Positions 1 through 8,551 are shown, numbered from the stretch's first letter. The stretch is 64,000 nucleotides of DNA from Amycolatopsis sp. CA-128772 (GCF_002904295.1 NZ_PPHG01000080.1:62001-126000); one strand, 5' to 3'. Numbers and translations: made by a program. The notes: a model not told the origin generated them from the letters alone.

Positions 1-186
1 AACGGTATGGCCAACGGCAACGGCATGGCCACCGACGAGAACCAGAAAGCCCAGGAACAGAAAGCGCAAGACCAGAAAAAGGCCGGCAAGAACGCCGACA
101 AGAACGCCGATGCCGCCGGTGCGGTGGCGGCCCGGTGCGTCGCCTCCGCCGTGGCCGCGGCCGGGAAGGCACCCGCGGGACGCTGA
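1..186 (+). CDS. C-terminal end of an unidentified protein (5' truncated by window)
   Basis: Frame 1 is open from the first base to a TGA at 184-186, giving 61 residues. The visible tail is hydrophilic and low in complexity: an NGMANGNGMA segment, then a Gln/Lys/Asp/Asn/Ala-rich stretch (QKAQEQKAQDQKK, NADKNADAAG), then an Ala-rich end with one Cys. No domain can be recognised. The two NGMA copies suggest a short internal repeat. An in-frame ATG at 7 means it could instead be a small complete protein, but no ribosome-binding site can be judged this close to the edge. A strong hairpin 12 bases downstream supports a real gene end here. Confidence 0.45.
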   Translation, partial: NGMANGNGMATDENQKAQEQKAQDQKKAGKNADKNADAAGAVAARCVASAVAAAGKAPAGR

Positions 187-198
187 ACCCGCGTCGAG

Positions 199-229
199 CC
201 CGGACCGGCGGCCACCACCCCGGTCCGGG
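199..229 (+). terminator. Hairpin terminator after the first gene
   Basis: A perfect 10-bp stem, CCCGGACCGG at 199-208 and CCGGTCCGGG at 220-229, encloses an 11-nt loop and starts 12 bases after the TGA of the truncated gene. There is no T tract, which is usual for actinomycete terminators. It separates that gene from the alarmone synthetase. Confidence 0.6.
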
Positions 230-350
230 CCCGGCGGGCGACCCGATCCGGTGACCGGCGGGAACTCCGGCCCGTCGCCGGCCGTTCACCAGGTGGAGCG
301 CAGTACGCTGGCGCTCGGAAAACGACCGACGACAGCACGACGAGGCTTCA

Positions 351-1004
351 GTGACCACCGACCCGGCGGCCGAGGACGCTTCCCTGCGCGAGGCGGCCGA
401 CGAGCTCGTCGTCGCCGGGCAGCTCCCGCGGTTCCTCCTGATGTACAAGTTCGCCATCGAAGAGCTGATGACGAAGCTGCGGATCCTCAGCGAGGAGTTC
501 GACTTCGTCCACCAGCACGACCCGATCGAGCACATCACCAACCGGGTCAAGCGGCCGGAGGCGATCAAGGAAAAGGTGCGCCGCCGCGGTCTCGGCGGCG
601 ACTGGGTGTCCGCGGCCGCCGCCCTCGACGACATCGCCGGCATCCGGGTCGTCTGCCCGTTCGTTTCCGACGTCTACGAGGTCGCGCGGATGCTCACCGC
701 GCAGGACGACGTCGAGCTGTTGCGGACCAAGGACTACATCGCGCAGCCGAAGGCCAACGGCTACCGCAGCCTGCACCTCATCGTGCGCATCCCGGTGTTC
801 CTCTCCGACCGCGTCGAAAAGGTCAAGGTGGAGGTGCAGCTGCGCACGATCGCCATGGACTTCTGGGCGGCGGTCGAGCACAAGCTGTCGTACAAGTACC
901 GCGACAGCGTGCCCCCCGACTTCGCGGGCGAGCTCGCGGCGGCGGCCCGGACCGCGGCCGACCTCGACGCCCGGATGGCGGCGCTGCACGAACGCATCCG
1001 CTAG
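351..1004 (+). CDS. Small alarmone synthetase (RelA/SpoT synthetase domain only)
   Basis: A 217-aa cytosolic protein consisting of a single RelA/SpoT-type nucleotidyltransferase domain (PF04607). Enzymes of this type transfer pyrophosphate from ATP to GDP or GTP to make (p)ppGpp. Visible signatures are a basic ATP-binding stretch around residues 65-80, D94-IAG-IRV, NGYRSLH at 136-142 whose Tyr stacks on the guanine base, and E161-VQLRT containing the conserved catalytic Glu and Arg. No HD hydrolase, TGS or ACT domain is present, so it belongs with the RelQ/RelP-like SAS group rather than the long Rel. GTG at 351 follows GAGG with a 6-nt gap. Its stop overlaps the stop of the convergent TetR gene by 4 nt. 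The family is clear; in vivo activity is inferred. Confidence 0.88.
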   Translation: MTTDPAAEDASLREAADELVVAGQLPRFLLMYKFAIEELMTKLRILSEEFDFVHQHDPIEHITNRVKRPEAIKEKVRRRGLGGDWVSAAAALDDIAGIRVVCPFVSDVYEVARMLTAQDDVELLRTKDYIAQPKANGYRSLHLIVRIPVFLSDRVEKVKVEVQLRTIAMDFWAAVEHKLSYKYRDSVPPDFAGELAAAARTAADLDARMAALHERIR

Positions 1005-1645
1005 GCCCCGGCCATCGCGCCGAGCGCGTCGAGCAGCACCCGCAGCCCGAATTCGAACTCTGCTTCGTGGTCGCACACGGCCAGGAACGGCGCCGCCGCG
1101 GAAACGGCGGGCAGCCCGGCCCCTTCGAGCTCCGCGAGGCGGGGGCCGCCGCTGAACGTCGGTGCGGCGTCGACCTCCCGCATCAACGTGCCGATCAGGA
1201 ACGCCAGCACGGTCCGCAGCCCGTGCACCGCCCGGTCCGGCGGGAACCCCGCCGCGAGCAGCGGCGCGAGCACGGCCTCCACCGGCGCCAGGGCCGTCAT
1301 CGACGCGAGCCGGCGGGTGAGCACCAGCGGCGCCGCGCGCGAGTGGCCGAGCATCGCCGCGCGGAACCCGTGCGCCAGCGCGGACATCGTCTCCCGCAGG
1401 TCCGCGTCCGGGGGAGGCGCGGGGATCGCGGCCAGCAGGACTTCGGCGATCCCGTCGAGCAGCGCGTCCTTGCCGTCGACGTGGTTGTACAGGCTCATCG
1501 GGTCGACCCCGAGCCGGCGCGCCAGCTTGCGCATGCTGACGGCGTCGAGACCCTCTTCGTCGACGAGCGCGAGAGCTTCCCGCAGGATCCGTTCGCGCGA
1601 CAGGCTCCCGGCTTCCCTGGGTGGCCGCCCGCGCCGGCCGGTCAC
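1001..1645 (-). CDS. TetR-family regulator (coupled to the P450)
   Basis: A 214-aa TetR/AcrR repressor. The N-terminal HTH spans about residues 17-63 (RILREALALVDEEG, then AVSMRKLARRLGVDPMSLYNHV). The C-terminal half resembles the TetR_C ligand domain found in drug-efflux-type repressors. The GTG start at 1645 overlaps the TGA of the P450 gene (GTGA), so the two are translated as one operon, P450 first. A 15-bp perfect palindrome 22 bases upstream of the P450 start is the obvious candidate operator, so self-regulation together with the P450 is likely (inference). Its ligand is unknown. Confidence 0.85.
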   Translation of the reverse strand: MTGRRGRPPREAGSLSRERILREALALVDEEGLDAVSMRKLARRLGVDPMSLYNHVDGKDALLDGIAEVLLAAIPAPPPDADLRETMSALAHGFRAAMLGHSRAAPLVLTRRLASMTALAPVEAVLAPLLAAGFPPDRAVHGLRTVLAFLIGTLMREVDAAPTFSGGPRLAELEGAGLPAVSAAAPFLAVCDHEAEFEFGLRVLLDALGAMAGA

Positions 1646-2943
1646 GGCGCGAGCACCGCGGGCAGGTGCTCGTAGCCGCGCAGAATCCGCGTCGACCGGC
1701 GGCGGCCGCCGGGCAGCACGCGCAGGCCGGGGAACCGGTCGAAGATCGTGCGCAGCCCGATTTCGCCCTCCATGCGTGCCAGCGACGCACCCAGGCAGTG
1801 GTGGCGCCCGGCGCCGAACGAGACGTGGTCGCGCGCGCCGGTCCGGGTGACGTCGAAGACCGCCGGGTCCTCGAACACGCCGGGGTCGCGGTTGGCGCCG
1901 GCCAGGACGGTGGTCACCAGCGCCCCGCGGGGCAGCGGCACCCCGGCGACCTCGGTCTCGCGCGTCGCCAGGCGCCCGGTCAGCAGGACCGGCGGGTCGT
2001 AGCGCAGCACCTCCTCGACGGCGTTGCCCCACAGCTCGGGCCGTTCGCGCAGCACGGCGAGCTGCCCGGGGTCGCCGGCGAGCAGGGCGATCCCGCTGCC
2101 GAGCAGGTTGACGGTGGTTTCGAAGCCGGCCGCGAGCACCAGGCCGGCGGTGGACTTCAGCTCGGTCTCGGTCAGGCCGACGCCGCCGTCGCGCGCGGCG
2201 ACGAGCTTGCTGAACAGGTCGTCGCCGGGATGCCGGCGCAGGTGGTCGAGGTGTTCGCCGAGCCAGGCGTCGAACTCGGCCAGCGCGGTCTCGACGTCGC
2301 GGAAGGTGCGCCAGCCCAGCCCGAGATCGAGACTGGGCGCGGCGGCCGCGCCCAGGGAGAGCACTTTGCCCAGGTCGGCGGGCGGCACGCCGAGGATCTG
2401 GCTGATGACGGTCACCGGAAGCAGACCGCAGTAGGACTCGACGAGGTCGAGCGGGCGTCCGGGATCGAGATCGTCGAGCAGGCCGTCGGCGATTTCCTGC
2501 ACCCGGCCGCGCAGCTGCTCGACGGCCCGCACGGTGAACACGCCGGTGACGAGCTTGCGGTAGCGCGTGTGCTCGGGCGGGTTGACGGCGAGCAGCGACG
2601 GCGGCCGCACCGGGTGCAGGTGTTCCCCGGCCGACCATTCGACGAGCCGGCCGAGCGGCGAGCCGTCGGACCCGATGATCCCGACGCGGAAGTCGTCGCT
2701 GGAGAGCACCTCCCGCACGGCGGCGTGCGTGGTGGTCATCCAGCCGAACCGGGTCCGGGCGAGAGAGCCGGCCGCGCGGATTTCCTCGAAGAGCCCGGTG
2801 AGATCCCGCCCTTCGGCCGCGGCGACGACCATGCGTCCCTGCAGGTCACCGCGCCGGGCCTCGCGGCGCAGGACGGTACGGGGGAGTGCGTGCCCGAGAC
2901 TCCAGCGCACGACGGGTTTCGTCCAGGCCAGGGCTCCGGTCAT
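1642..2943 (-). CDS. Cytochrome P450
   Basis: A 433-aa class I bacterial P450 with all hallmarks: an I-helix AGFETT at 272-277 for O2 activation, the K-helix ExxR at E311-R314, and the heme loop FGAGRHHCLG with the axial Cys383. The N-terminus is soluble and lacks a membrane anchor, so it should depend on separate ferredoxin and reductase partners; none is adjacent. The ATG at 2943 follows GGAGGG with a 6-nt gap. It is the first gene of an operon with the TetR gene at 1001-1645. The substrate cannot be read from the sequence. The dedicated repressor suggests induction by a xenobiotic or a specialised metabolite. Confidence 0.92.
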   Translation of the reverse strand: MTGALAWTKPVVRWSLGHALPRTVLRREARRGDLQGRMVVAAAEGRDLTGLFEEIRAAGSLARTRFGWMTTTHAAVREVLSSDDFRVGIIGSDGSPLGRLVEWSAGEHLHPVRPPSLLAVNPPEHTRYRKLVTGVFTVRAVEQLRGRVQEIADGLLDDLDPGRPLDLVESYCGLLPVTVISQILGVPPADLGKVLSLGAAAAPSLDLGLGWRTFRDVETALAEFDAWLGEHLDHLRRHPGDDLFSKLVAARDGGVGLTETELKSTAGLVLAAGFETTVNLLGSGIALLAGDPGQLAVLRERPELWGNAVEEVLRYDPPVLLTGRLATRETEVAGVPLPRGALVTTVLAGANRDPGVFEDPAVFDVTRTGARDHVSFGAGRHHCLGASLARMEGEIGLRTIFDRFPGLRVLPGGRRRSTRILRGYEHLPAVLAP

Positions 2944-2964
2944 GACAGTCCCTCCGGTCGGCGT

Positions 2965-2979
2965 ACCTACAGTGTAGGT
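2965..2979. promoter_or_regulatory. Palindromic operator for the P450-TetR operon
   Basis: ACCTACA-G-TGTAGGT is a perfect 7-1-7 palindrome 22 bases upstream of the P450 ATG. It overlaps the TAA stop of the DUF998 gene at 2979-2981. Size, symmetry and position fit a TetR-family operator, most simply for the repressor at 1001-1645. Binding is inferred. Confidence 0.6.
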
Positions 2980-3647
2980 TATCGCCGCTCAGGCGGGCTC
3001 ACGCCGCGAACCGCGCTCGCGCCCACCGGGGCCAGCAACACCGCCAGCGCCACCAGTTCCGTCAACGCCATCCCGCGTTCCACCAGCCCCAGCGGGATCA
3101 ACGTCCACCAGCGCCCGCCCCACGCCGCGGCCACCACCACCGCGCCCAGGATCACCGCGAGCCACCCCAGCGACGCCACCGCCAGCACCCGCGCCACCCA
3201 CCGGCGTCCCGGCGAGGTCGGGAACGCCGTCCGCGACGCCACCAGGACCGCCAGTGGCAACGCCGCGAACGCCACCACGCTCGCGATCCGGTGCAGCGTG
3301 CCGCCGAAGTCCGCGCGGGAGACCGTGGCCCAGTCCGGTTTGGGGAACGCCACGATGACCAGGAGCCCGACCGTCCACAGTGTCCCGAGGATGGCCGCCG
3401 GGACCGGCAACCGACCTTGGCGGTGCAGCACCGACAGGCCCGCGGCCGAGCCCAGCGCGACCAGGATGACGGCCAGGTCGAACACCCACTTGTGGTCGGA
3501 CAGGCCGTACTCGCTGATCGTGCGGCGGGTGACGCTGATTTCGTCCGTCGGCGGGATCACCTGCAGCAGCAGGACCAGGCCCGCGCCGACCGCCAGGGCC
3601 GCGATGCCGGCGAAGGAGACGGCTCGTCGCGCAGGGATCGTGACCAT
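2979..3647 (-). CDS. DUF998 family integral membrane protein
   Basis: A 222-aa polytopic membrane protein with about six hydrophobic helices, beginning with a segment near residues 8-30 (FAGIAALAVGAGLVLLLQ). The ISEYGLSDH motif after the first helix is the DUF998 (PF06197) signature. The family is widespread in actinobacteria and has no established biochemical role. The ATG at 3647 was chosen because translation from it starts just before the first membrane helix; the open frame upstream to 3818 is hydrophilic and lacks a convincing start. No clear ribosome-binding site precedes it. The gene shares its 3' end with the P450 operator. Confidence 0.75.
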   Translation of the reverse strand: MVTIPARRAVSFAGIAALAVGAGLVLLLQVIPPTDEISVTRRTISEYGLSDHKWVFDLAVILVALGSAAGLSVLHRQGRLPVPAAILGTLWTVGLLVIVAFPKPDWATVSRADFGGTLHRIASVVAFAALPLAVLVASRTAFPTSPGRRWVARVLAVASLGWLAVILGAVVVAAAWGGRWWTLIPLGLVERGMALTELVALAVLLAPVGASAVRGVSPPERR

Positions 3648-3802
3648 GGACCGACCGTAGCCGACCCGTGGTTGAACTCCCCGTGAAAAGCCTGGTCGAC
3701 GTGTACGACTTACGGCGGTTACCCCGGCCGGATTTCCTCCATTATGGTCCCTCGCTACCGGTAGGTCCGTCCTGCCGGCCTCGGTCAAGGAGGTCGCTTC
3801 CT

Positions 3803-6298
3803 GTGGGGAATTCACCAAGACGGCTGGTGTTGCTGGCTTCGGCCGTCGCGCTGGCCGGAACGTTCGTCGCGTTGCCGGCCGGGACCGCCGGCGCCGCGCA
3901 GAACATCCTGCGCGCCGACAAGTCCGTATCCCGCTCGTGCTTCGCGAAAGTGCTGCCCAAGGGCACCTCGGGCACCGATCGCCGCGAGGTCACGTCCACC
4001 GTGGACGGTCTCGTCCAGGCGCGGCTCAAGCCGGCCCAGGGCGCCGAGGGCGACTGGGACGTCGCCGTCTTCGACAAGGCCACCGGGGCGGTCGTCGCCG
4101 CGTCGGCGGCGTTGCGCACCCACGAACTCGCCGAAAGCTTCGTGAAGAAGGGGCAGGAACTCGTCGTCCAGGGCTGCCGGTACGGCGGACCGGCCGACCG
4201 GGCGCAGCTCGGCGTCGACTTCCTGGCGCTGACGCCGCAGGGCACGCCGACCGGCACCGCCGCGGCCACCCAGCGCGCCGAGCTCGTGCGCGTCGAGACG
4301 CCCACCCGCGCCGACAAGAACAAGCTGGCCGCCCTCGGCCTCGACGTCACCGAGAAGGGCGACGCCACCGGGGTCGAGGTCGTGCTCGCCGGCGACGCCG
4401 ACCGCAAGACGCTGAAGGACAGCGGCTTCAAGTCGAAGGTCATCGAAGCGGACCTGTCGGCCAAGTCGGTCCAGGACGCGAAGACCGACCGCCGGTACGC
4501 CGCGACGACGGCCGCGTCGGCGCTGCCGTCCGGGCGCACCAGTTACCGGCACCTCTACGAATACAACTTCGAGATGAAGGAACTCGCCCGCAAGAACCCG
4601 AACCTGGTTTCGGCGTTCACCATGCCGGAATCGACGTGGGAGGGCCGCGACGTCGTCGGCGTCGAAATCGCCACCGACGTCAAGAACCTGACCGACGGCA
4701 AGCCGGTGAACTTCACCATGGGCGTGCACCACGCCCGGGAGTGGCCGGCCGCCGAGCACGTCATGGAGTGGGCGTACGAGCTGGTCAACGGCTACTCGCG
4801 CGACGCCGCCATCCGGTCGCTGGTGGGCAAGACGCGCAACATCGTCGTGCCGATCGTCAACCCGGACGGCTTCGAGATCTCCCGCGAGGCCGAGCCCAAG
4901 GGCGACTTCACCCGCTTCGACTACGAGATGAAGCGGAAGAACTGCAACGTCAACGACTCGCCGCCGCAGTTCGCGACCGGCGTGTGCAAGGCGAACCCGG
5001 GCGGCCGCCTGCGCGGCACCGACCCGAACCGCAACTACGCCGGCTTCTGGGGCGGCAACGGCGCCGAAGTGGCGTGGAGCGGCGACACCTTCCGCGGGTC
5101 CGCGCCGTTCAGCGAGCCCGAGGTGCGCAACGTGCGCTCGATCGTGGCCTCCCGTCAGGTGACCAACCTGCTGACCATGCACACCGTCGCCGCGCTGGTG
5201 CTGCGCCCGCCGGGCGTGGCGGACGTCCGCGCGCCGCTGGAGGAGCCGGCCTACAAGGCCCTCGGCGACAAGCTGGCCTCGCGCAACGGCTACACGAGCG
5301 AGCCGAGCTGGGCGCTCTACGACACGACCGGCACCACCGAGGACTGGTCGTACTGGGCCACCGGCGGCTGGGGCTTCACCATCGAGGTCGGCGGCAACGG
5401 CTTCCACGGCCCGTACGCCGACAGCGTCGTGGCCGAGTACGCGGGTCTCGCGCCCGCGGCCGGCGCCGGCAAGGGCGGCAACCGCCAGGCGTTCCTGGAC
5501 ATGCTGGGCAACGCGGCCGACCCGCAGCAGCACTCGACGCTGATCGGCTCGGCGCCCAAGGGCTACCAGCTCAAGCTGCACAAGACGTTCCAGACGCCGA
5601 CGTCGCCGGTGATCCAGCCGGACGGTTCCACCAAGCCGCCGATCTACTACACCGACGACCTGAACTCGAAGTTCACCGCCACCGGCGGGCGCTTCGCGTG
5701 GTCGGTCAACCCGTCGACCCGGCCGTACGTGGCCGGCCGGTACGGGCGCGACCCGCAGGGCCCGGCGCAGCAGGGCTTCCCGGTCACCAACCCGGCGGGC
5801 GTGCCGCCGATCAACCAGAACTACCCGGCCGACCCGGCGGGCGACTCGTTCACCTTCCACGTCGACGGCCTGCCGAAGGTCGACAACGGGAAGTTCAGCG
5901 TCAACGTCAACTGGAAGAGCACCCTGACCGACTGGGACCTGTTCGTCTACGACTCGGCGGGCAACCTGGTCAGCTCGTCGGCGAACGGCGGCACGACGTC
6001 CGAGCACGCCGTGCTGTTCGACCCGCCGGCCGGCGACTACCGGGCCGTGATGGTCAACTTCGACCAGGCCGACCCGAACGCGGTCGACGACTGGACCGGT
6101 GACGTGTCGTTCTCGTCGCCGACCCCGCCGACCTACGGGACGAAGGAGGCGTACCAGCTGACGTGCTCGTCGCCGAGCGGCAAGCTCGTCGGCGTGGCGG
6201 ACGTCTTCGCCGACCGCGGCCAGACGGTCGACGTCGGCGAGGTCTGCACCCGGTCCGCGCACGCGCAGAAGCAGCGCGCGTCGGGCGGCACCCGGTAA
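3803..6298 (+). CDS. Secreted M14 zinc carboxypeptidase with C-terminal beta domain
   Basis: An 831-aa exported metallopeptidase. AAGGAGGT at 3787-3794 lies 8 nt before the GTG. The first about 33 residues form a Sec signal peptide (RRLVLLASAVALAG, ending in AGAA). The M14 catalytic domain occupies roughly residues 235-560: zinc ligands H310 and E313 in HHAREW, the substrate-binding DPNRNY motif, third ligand H460 in LTMHT, and general base E528 in TIEVGG. A C-terminal pre-peptidase-like beta domain follows (about 675-800, with DWDLFVYDSAGNL). It would trim C-terminal residues from external peptides for nutrition. It is far longer than the about 400-aa catalytic core because of an N-terminal extension and the C-terminal domain. 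No operon partner is evident. Confidence 0.9.
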   Translation: MGNSPRRLVLLASAVALAGTFVALPAGTAGAAQNILRADKSVSRSCFAKVLPKGTSGTDRREVTSTVDGLVQARLKPAQGAEGDWDVAVFDKATGAVVAASAALRTHELAESFVKKGQELVVQGCRYGGPADRAQLGVDFLALTPQGTPTGTAAATQRAELVRVETPTRADKNKLAALGLDVTEKGDATGVEVVLAGDADRKTLKDSGFKSKVIEADLSAKSVQDAKTDRRYAATTAASALPSGRTSYRHLYEYNFEMKELARKNPNLVSAFTMPESTWEGRDVVGVEIATDVKNLTDGKPVNFTMGVHHAREWPAAEHVMEWAYELVNGYSRDAAIRSLVGKTRNIVVPIVNPDGFEISREAEPKGDFTRFDYEMKRKNCNVNDSPPQFATGVCKANPGGRLRGTDPNRNYAGFWGGNGAEVAWSGDTFRGSAPFSEPEVRNVRSIVASRQVTNLLTMHTVAALVLRPPGVADVRAPLEEPAYKALGDKLASRNGYTSEPSWALYDTTGTTEDWSYWATGGWGFTIEVGGNGFHGPYADSVVAEYAGLAPAAGAGKGGNRQAFLDMLGNAADPQQHSTLIGSAPKGYQLKLHKTFQTPTSPVIQPDGSTKPPIYYTDDLNSKFTATGGRFAWSVNPSTRPYVAGRYGRDPQGPAQQGFPVTNPAGVPPINQNYPADPAGDSFTFHVDGLPKVDNGKFSVNVNWKSTLTDWDLFVYDSAGNLVSSSANGGTTSEHAVLFDPPAGDYRAVMVNFDQADPNAVDDWTGDVSFSSPTPPTYGTKEAYQLTCSSPSGKLVGVADVFADRGQTVDVGEVCTRSAHAQKQRASGGTR

Positions 6299-6312
6299 CC
6301 GCCGGTTCGCTC

Positions 6313-6348
6313 GTGAAGGCCTCCTCGTTCGCGCGAGGGGGCCTTCAC
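6313..6348. terminator. Bidirectional GTGAAGGCC hairpin
   Basis: GTGAAGGCC and GGCCTTCAC arms, with further pairing of the flanking CTC/GAG bases, form a stem between the convergent carboxypeptidase and lysE genes. The right arm covers the lysE stop codon. The same arm sequence is used by the hairpin at 33928-33966. Confidence 0.7.
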
Positions 6349-6950
6349 GGCGTTACGGCGAGGGCGAGGCCCAGGACGACGAGGATCGTGCCCACGACGC
6401 GGTTCAGGGCCGGTTTCGCGTGGGCGTACCAGCGCTGGGTGGCGGGGGAGGAGAACAGCAGGGCGACGCTCAGGTGCCACGCGGCCGAGGCGGCGACGAT
6501 CAGCCCGACCGCGGCGGCCTTGACCGCGGTGGGTTCGGTGGGCGGGAGCGCCGCGGTGAGGACGCTGCCGAAGAACGCCGCGGCCTTCGGGTTCGTGAGG
6601 TTGCTGAGCACGCCGCGGCGGAACGCGTTGCCGTGCCCGGCCGGCGGGACGGTTTCCGGAGCACGGGCGGTGCGCCAGAGGCGGAGGCCGAGCCAGGCCA
6701 GGTAGGCGCCGCAGCCGATCCGCAGGGCGGTGGCGAGCCACGGTTCGCGCGCGAGCACGGCCCCCAGCCCGAAGACGGCGACCGCGGCCAGCAGCCCGCC
6801 CGCGGCGACGACCCCGAGCGCGACGGCGACCGCGGCCCGGCGCGTGCCGGCGGCCGCGGTGTGGGCGATGAGGACGAAGTTGGGCCCGGGGGAGATCGCG
6901 GCCGGGAGGTAGGCGAGCAGGACGGTGGCGAGCGCGGCGGCGGCACTCAT
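6345..6950 (-). CDS. LysE/RhtB-family amino-acid exporter
   Basis: A 201-aa inner-membrane protein with six predicted helices. It carries the LysE-superfamily N-terminal signature SPGPNFVLIAHTAAAG (about 18-33) and the conserved FRRGVLSNLTNPKAAAFF stretch (about 112-129). Proteins of this type export amino acids or their analogues by proton antiport. Length and order of motifs are normal for RhtB-type members. The ATG at 6950 has only a weak ribosome-binding site. The 21-bp tandem repeat array lies immediately upstream, so expression may be affected by it. The substrate is not predictable. Confidence 0.85.
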   Translation of the reverse strand: MSAAAALATVLLAYLPAAISPGPNFVLIAHTAAAGTRRAAVAVALGVVAAGGLLAAVAVFGLGAVLAREPWLATALRIGCGAYLAWLGLRLWRTARAPETVPPAGHGNAFRRGVLSNLTNPKAAAFFGSVLTAALPPTEPTAVKAAAVGLIVAASAAWHLSVALLFSSPATQRWYAHAKPALNRVVGTILVVLGLALAVTP

Positions 6951-6970
6951 CGTGTCAGGGTTTCGCCGGT

Positions 6971-7138
6971 CTGGGAACGGCCGCCGCGGGACCGGGGATG
7001 GTCGCCGCGGGGCTGTGGATGGCCGCCGCCGGGCTGCGGATGGTCGCCGCGGGACCGGGGATGGCCTTTGCGGGGCTGGGAACGGCCGCCGCCGGTCTGT
7101 GGATGGCCGCCGCGGGGCTGGGGATGAACGCCACGCGG
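6971..7138. repeat. 21-bp tandem repeat array (8 units)
   Basis: Eight back-to-back 21-bp units, with consensus close to CTGGGGATGGCCGCCGCGG plus two bases, fill the gap between lysE and the NERD gene (units begin at 6971, 6992, 7013, 7034, 7055, 7076, 7097 and 7118). Units differ at 2-6 positions and the last is the most diverged. On the reverse strand the array reads as a Pro/Ala heptapeptide repeat (P-A-A-A/T-I-P/H-S/G) that ends at a TGA 4 bases before the lysE ATG, but no good start is seen for it. Confidence 0.85.
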
Positions 7139-7187
7139 GGCCCCGGAACCGTCGGTACCCTCCGGTAGCGTGGAAAACGGGGGCTGC

Positions 7188-8276
7188 TCACGCGGCCCGG
7201 CCGCCGCCGACGACCTGGTCGCGCAGCGTCCGCAGCGTCTCGTGGTCCACAGTGGACGGGTCCGCGGCCAGCCAGCCGCCGACCTCGTGCAGGAACTCCT
7301 CCGGCGTCATCGGCGCCACGGGGAGGTCGCCGGGATCGGCCGTGGTCAGCTCGCCGCTGCGGCTCGGGTAGACGATCATCGCGCCGCGCAGCGCCACCCC
7401 CGGCAGCAGGTCGCGGTAGGCCGCCAGGCTCTCCGCGAGGCGGCTGCCGCCGCCGCGGAACGGCCGGCCGTTGCGCAGGAGCCGGTCGTCCTCCGCCGTC
7501 TCGTAGTGCCCCGGCAGCCACAGCTTCGACTCGATCAGCACCAGCCGCTTGCCGCACAGCACCGCGTGGTCGACGTCGGCGAACACCGAGCCGGGCCAGG
7601 CGAGGCCGTGGAAGATGCGGGCGCCGGGCAGCCGGGTCAGGTAGCCCTCGAGCAGGTCGGCCGTGAGCCGCTCGGCCAGCTCGTCGCGCTCGGTGCCCGG
7701 CGCGCCGAAAACCGTGCGCTCGCCGAATTCTTCGGCGTACGCCTCGCGGGCGCGGGCGGCCTGCAGGTAGCCGCGCGCCAGGCGCTGGACCAGCAGCGCC
7801 GTGCCGGCCGTGAGCAGCAGCCAGACGATGAGCACCGGGGTGCTGAACCCGGCGCCGGTGACCAGCGGCAGCAGCACCAGCACCATCCCGGCGACCGCGA
7901 CCACCACCGGCGTGTGCCCGGGCCCGTGGCGGCGGCCGTGCCGCGTCCGGGTGTCCTCGCCGGCGAGGGGCCACCAGTCCAGGTCCTCGGCGTCGAGGTC
8001 GGGCAGGTCGGGGACGAACCCGGGCTCGTCGCCGAAGCGCCGCCGGGGGCGCGGCCGGACCGGTACGGGCACTACGGTCGCGCCGCCGTCGTAGCGCGCG
8101 CGGGCCGCCGGGTCGCTCAGGACGTCGTAGGCCTCGCGCAGCAGCCGGAACGTGCCGACCGTGCCGCCGCCGTCCGGGTGCATGGTCTTGGCCAGCCGGC
8201 GGTAGGCCGTCTTGACGTCGGCCGCCGTGGCGTCCCGGCGGACGCCGAGCACCTCGTAGTAGTCGACCTCGGGCAC
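7188..8276 (-). CDS. J-domain plus NERD-domain membrane protein
   Basis: About 362 aa. The N-terminus is a DnaJ domain (VDYYEVLGVRRDATAADV, then the HPD tripeptide in AKTMHPDGG, residues about 4-65). A linker follows, then two hydrophobic segments around residues 140-185 (VVVAVAGMVLVLLPLVTGAG and VLIVWLLLTAGTALLV), then a cytosolic NERD (nuclease-related) domain with GSVFADVDHAVL and KRLVLIESKLWLPG, whose D and E-x-K resemble the restriction-endonuclease core. It may couple Hsp70 recruitment to a membrane-bound nuclease-like activity, but neither is shown. GTG at 8276 has GGAGG 11 nt upstream; GTG at 8288 is possible but has no spacing. A LexA-like box lies about 220 bp upstream. Confidence 0.75.
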   Translation of the reverse strand: MPEVDYYEVLGVRRDATAADVKTAYRRLAKTMHPDGGGTVGTFRLLREAYDVLSDPAARARYDGGATVVPVPVRPRPRRRFGDEPGFVPDLPDLDAEDLDWWPLAGEDTRTRHGRRHGPGHTPVVVAVAGMVLVLLPLVTGAGFSTPVLIVWLLLTAGTALLVQRLARGYLQAARAREAYAEEFGERTVFGAPGTERDELAERLTADLLEGYLTRLPGARIFHGLAWPGSVFADVDHAVLCGKRLVLIESKLWLPGHYETAEDDRLLRNGRPFRGGGSRLAESLAAYRDLLPGVALRGAMIVYPSRSGELTTADPGDLPVAPMTPEEFLHEVGGWLAADPSTVDHETLRTLRDQVVGGGRAA

Positions 8277-8492
8277 GCGGGCGTTCACCTCCGGATGGCT
8301 GCGCGAAGACTTTATGGGGTCGGTTCGCCGGGGTTGTCACCGCCTCGGCGGCGCGCCCGGGTGAGGTCCCGCGGTGCAGGTCAGGTGGGTTCGCCGGCGA
8401 GTTTTTGTCCACTGTGGACTATCTGTCACCCGGAAGTGTTGCCCGTGCGGAAAAGTCTGACGGTTCGTAGCGGGGGTTCCACCCGAATGGCC

Positions 8493-8508
8493 GTGAACAG
8501 GTGTTCGA
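8493..8508 (-). promoter_or_regulatory. Possible LexA (SOS) box
   Basis: Read on the reverse strand, the sequence is TCGAACACCTGTTCAC. It matches the actinobacterial SOS consensus TCGAAC-N4-GTTCGA at 10 of 12 defined positions, with one half-site perfect. It lies about 220 bp upstream of the J/NERD gene. Distance and the two mismatches make this tentative. Confidence 0.3.
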
Positions 8509-8551
8509 ATCTTCCGCTAGCCTGGAGGCATGCCCTCGACCTCCCTCAGAC

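Noticed and set aside
6955..7188. A Pro/Ala heptapeptide-repeat gene ending next to lysE
   Set aside because: The frame has no convincing start or ribosome-binding site outside the NERD gene, and the repeat is adequately explained as a minisatellite. Kept only as a finding.
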